DNA of 7,042 bases from Giesbergeria sp. GTDB taxonomy: Bacteria > Pseudomonadota > Gammaproteobacteria > Burkholderiales > Burkholderiaceae_C. Of the stretch, positions 6,013 to 7,042 are shown piece after piece. A program made the translations under genes and the position numbers. The notes beneath the pieces were generated by a model. That model saw only the letters and a list, made by a program, of their open reading frames with translations. It did not search any database and had not been told where the DNA came from. Location: the NCBI GenBank assembly GCA_030690515.1, contig JAUYGP010000316.1, positions 1 to 7,042 on the forward strand. Direction: 5' to 3'. How positions within the stretch are numbered: position 1 is the stretch's first letter; each line of letters starts with the position of its first letter.

Positions 6013-6016
6013 CAAT

Positions 6017-7042
6017 TCAGGAGCGATAATCTGCATTGATGGTGACATAGTCATGGCTCAGGTCGCAGGTCCACACCGTGTCTGCGGCGTCGCCACGGCC
6101 CAGCAACACGCGCACCGTGATTTCGCTCTGCTGCATGACGCGTTGGCCATCTTCCTCCCGGTAAGCGGGATTACGCCCACCCTTTGTCGCAACATGGACA
6201 TCGTCAAGGTACAGGTCGATGGCCGTCTGATCCAGGTCGTCGATACCGGCATAGCCCACGGCAGCCAAGATGCGACCCAGGTTCGGGTCGCTGGCAAAGA
6301 AAGCGGTCTTGACCAATGGCGAATGCGCAATCGCGTAGGCCACCTTGCGGCATTCCTCACTGGTCTTGCCGCCCTCGATACGTACCGTAATGAACTTGGT
6401 GGCACCCTCGCCATCCCGCACGATAGCCTGCGCCAGTTGCTGCGCAATGTGCAACATGGCCGCCTTGAGGGCCCGGCCATCGGGACTGTCCAATGAGGTG
6501 ATGGGCGCATTGCCCGCCTGGTGCGTGGCGACGACCATGAAGCAGTCGTTGGTCGAGGTATCGCCATCGATGGTGATCCGATTGAACGACTGGTCGGCCA
6601 GTTCACGTGCCAGTTGCTGCACCAGGGCGGGCGCCACAGAGGCATCGGTCGCCAGAAAACCCAGCATGGTAGCCATGTTCGGGCGAATCATGCCAGCGCC
6701 CTTGCTGATCCCCGTGACCGAGACCGTGGCGCCCCCGAACGACACCTGGGTGCTGAACGCTTTGGCCACCGTATCGGTGGTCATGATGCCTTCGGCTGCA
6801 CGGCCCCAATGGTCCGGCCGCGCATCAGCAATGGCGGCTGGCAGCCCGGCGGTAATACGGTCGACCGGCAGAGGCTCCATGATGACGCCCGTGGAGAACG
6901 GCAGCACCTGTGTGGAGGCGATGCTCAACTGGGCGGCCAGTGCATCGCAGGTGGAGCGGGCACGCTGCAGCCCATCCTGGCCGGTACCGGCATTGGCGTT
7001 GCCAGTGTTGATCACCATGGCACGGATGCCCTGACCCTGGTG
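6017..7042 (-). CDS. argJ: Bifunctional glutamate N-acetyltransferase / amino-acid N-acetyltransferase ArgJ, 5' truncated
   Basis: ArgJ transfers the acetyl group from N-acetylornithine to glutamate, recycling it in the cyclic arginine pathway. Many members also make N-acetylglutamate from acetyl-CoA. About 341 of the usual 400-odd residues are visible. The reading frame runs off the window at 7042 (HQGQGIRA before MVINTGNANAGTG), so the ATG at 7016-7018 is internal. The self-cleavage site is clear: KGAGMIRPNMATMLGF, with the nucleophile threonine of the MAT-MLG motif encoded at 6668-6670, splitting the precursor into alpha and beta chains. Other family segments are DGDTSTNDCF, RDGEGATKF, DPNLGRI and the C-terminal NADYRS. 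Whether it is bifunctional or ornithine-only cannot be decided here. It is the most upstream visible gene of the leftward block. Confidence 0.95.
   Translation of the reverse strand, partial: HQGQGIRAMVINTGNANAGTGQDGLQRARSTCDALAAQLSIASTQVLPFSTGVIMEPLPVDRITAGLPAAIADARPDHWGRAAEGIMTTDTVAKAFSTQVSFGGATVSVTGISKGAGMIRPNMATMLGFLATDASVAPALVQQLARELADQSFNRITIDGDTSTNDCFMVVATHQAGNAPITSLDSPDGRALKAAMLHIAQQLAQAIVRDGEGATKFITVRIEGGKTSEECRKVAYAIAHSPLVKTAFFASDPNLGRILAAVGYAGIDDLDQTAIDLYLDDVHVATKGGRNPAYREEDGQRVMQQSEITVRVLLGRGDAADTVWTCDLSHDYVTINADYRS

Noticed and set aside
5004..6029. Long open frame of 341 codons on the plus strand
   Set aside because: It lies antisense to the AAA+ ATPase and Nudix genes, which have clear motifs. 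Its translation shows no recognisable domain and GC-rich codon use readily leaves such open frames.
6345..7034. Plus-strand open frame of 229 codons opposite argJ
   Set aside because: It is the antisense shadow of argJ, whose self-cleavage motif and other family segments are unmistakable. The shadow product is low in complexity and has no known pattern.

Overview
The window looks like housekeeping chromosome from a GC-rich betaproteobacterium of the order Burkholderiales, most likely the family Comamonadaceae. This rests on the gene order (pilB-pilC-pilD-coaE-zapD-yacG, converging on argJ-AAA ATPase-Nudix), on how the proteins read against family patterns I know, and on two intergenic copies of a short palindromic element that resembles a repeat I associate with Comamonadaceae. 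I ran no database search, so the family-level placement is an inference.

Rightward block, 1-4620. The window opens inside pilB, the type IV pilus extension ATPase, whose C-terminal 244 codons are visible. It continues with pilC (inner-membrane platform protein) and pilD (prepilin peptidase and N-methyltransferase). coaE (dephospho-CoA kinase, last step of CoA synthesis) overlaps the pilD stop by 4 bases. After a 159-base spacer come zapD (FtsZ-bundling division protein) and yacG (zinc protein that inhibits DNA gyrase). Most gene joints are tight (23-base gap, 1-base overlap, 4-base overlap, 15-base gap), so this reads as one or two operons, split if anywhere in the coaE-zapD spacer. That spacer holds a nested inverted repeat. 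A stem-loop with a T-rich tail just after yacG is a good intrinsic terminator.

Leftward block, 7042-4658. Transcription runs from argJ (ornithine acetyltransferase/N-acetylglutamate synthase of the cyclic arginine pathway; its N-terminus lies beyond the window) to an AAA+ ATPase of the DUF815 family and then to a MutT-like Nudix hydrolase whose start overlaps the ATPase stop. The block ends tail-to-tail with yacG.

The least ordinary features are non-coding. A pair of related 36-base elements lies in the same orientation, one at the yacG/Nudix junction and one in the argJ-ATPase spacer. The first supplies the yacG terminator and the Nudix stop codon. The second leads into the ATPase ribosome-binding site. 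There is also a hairpin before zapD with a T-run only on the minus strand, and a perfect Shine-Dalgarno/anti-Shine-Dalgarno hairpin inside pilC. I see no defence system, mobile element, CRISPR array, RNA gene or evident novel system here.
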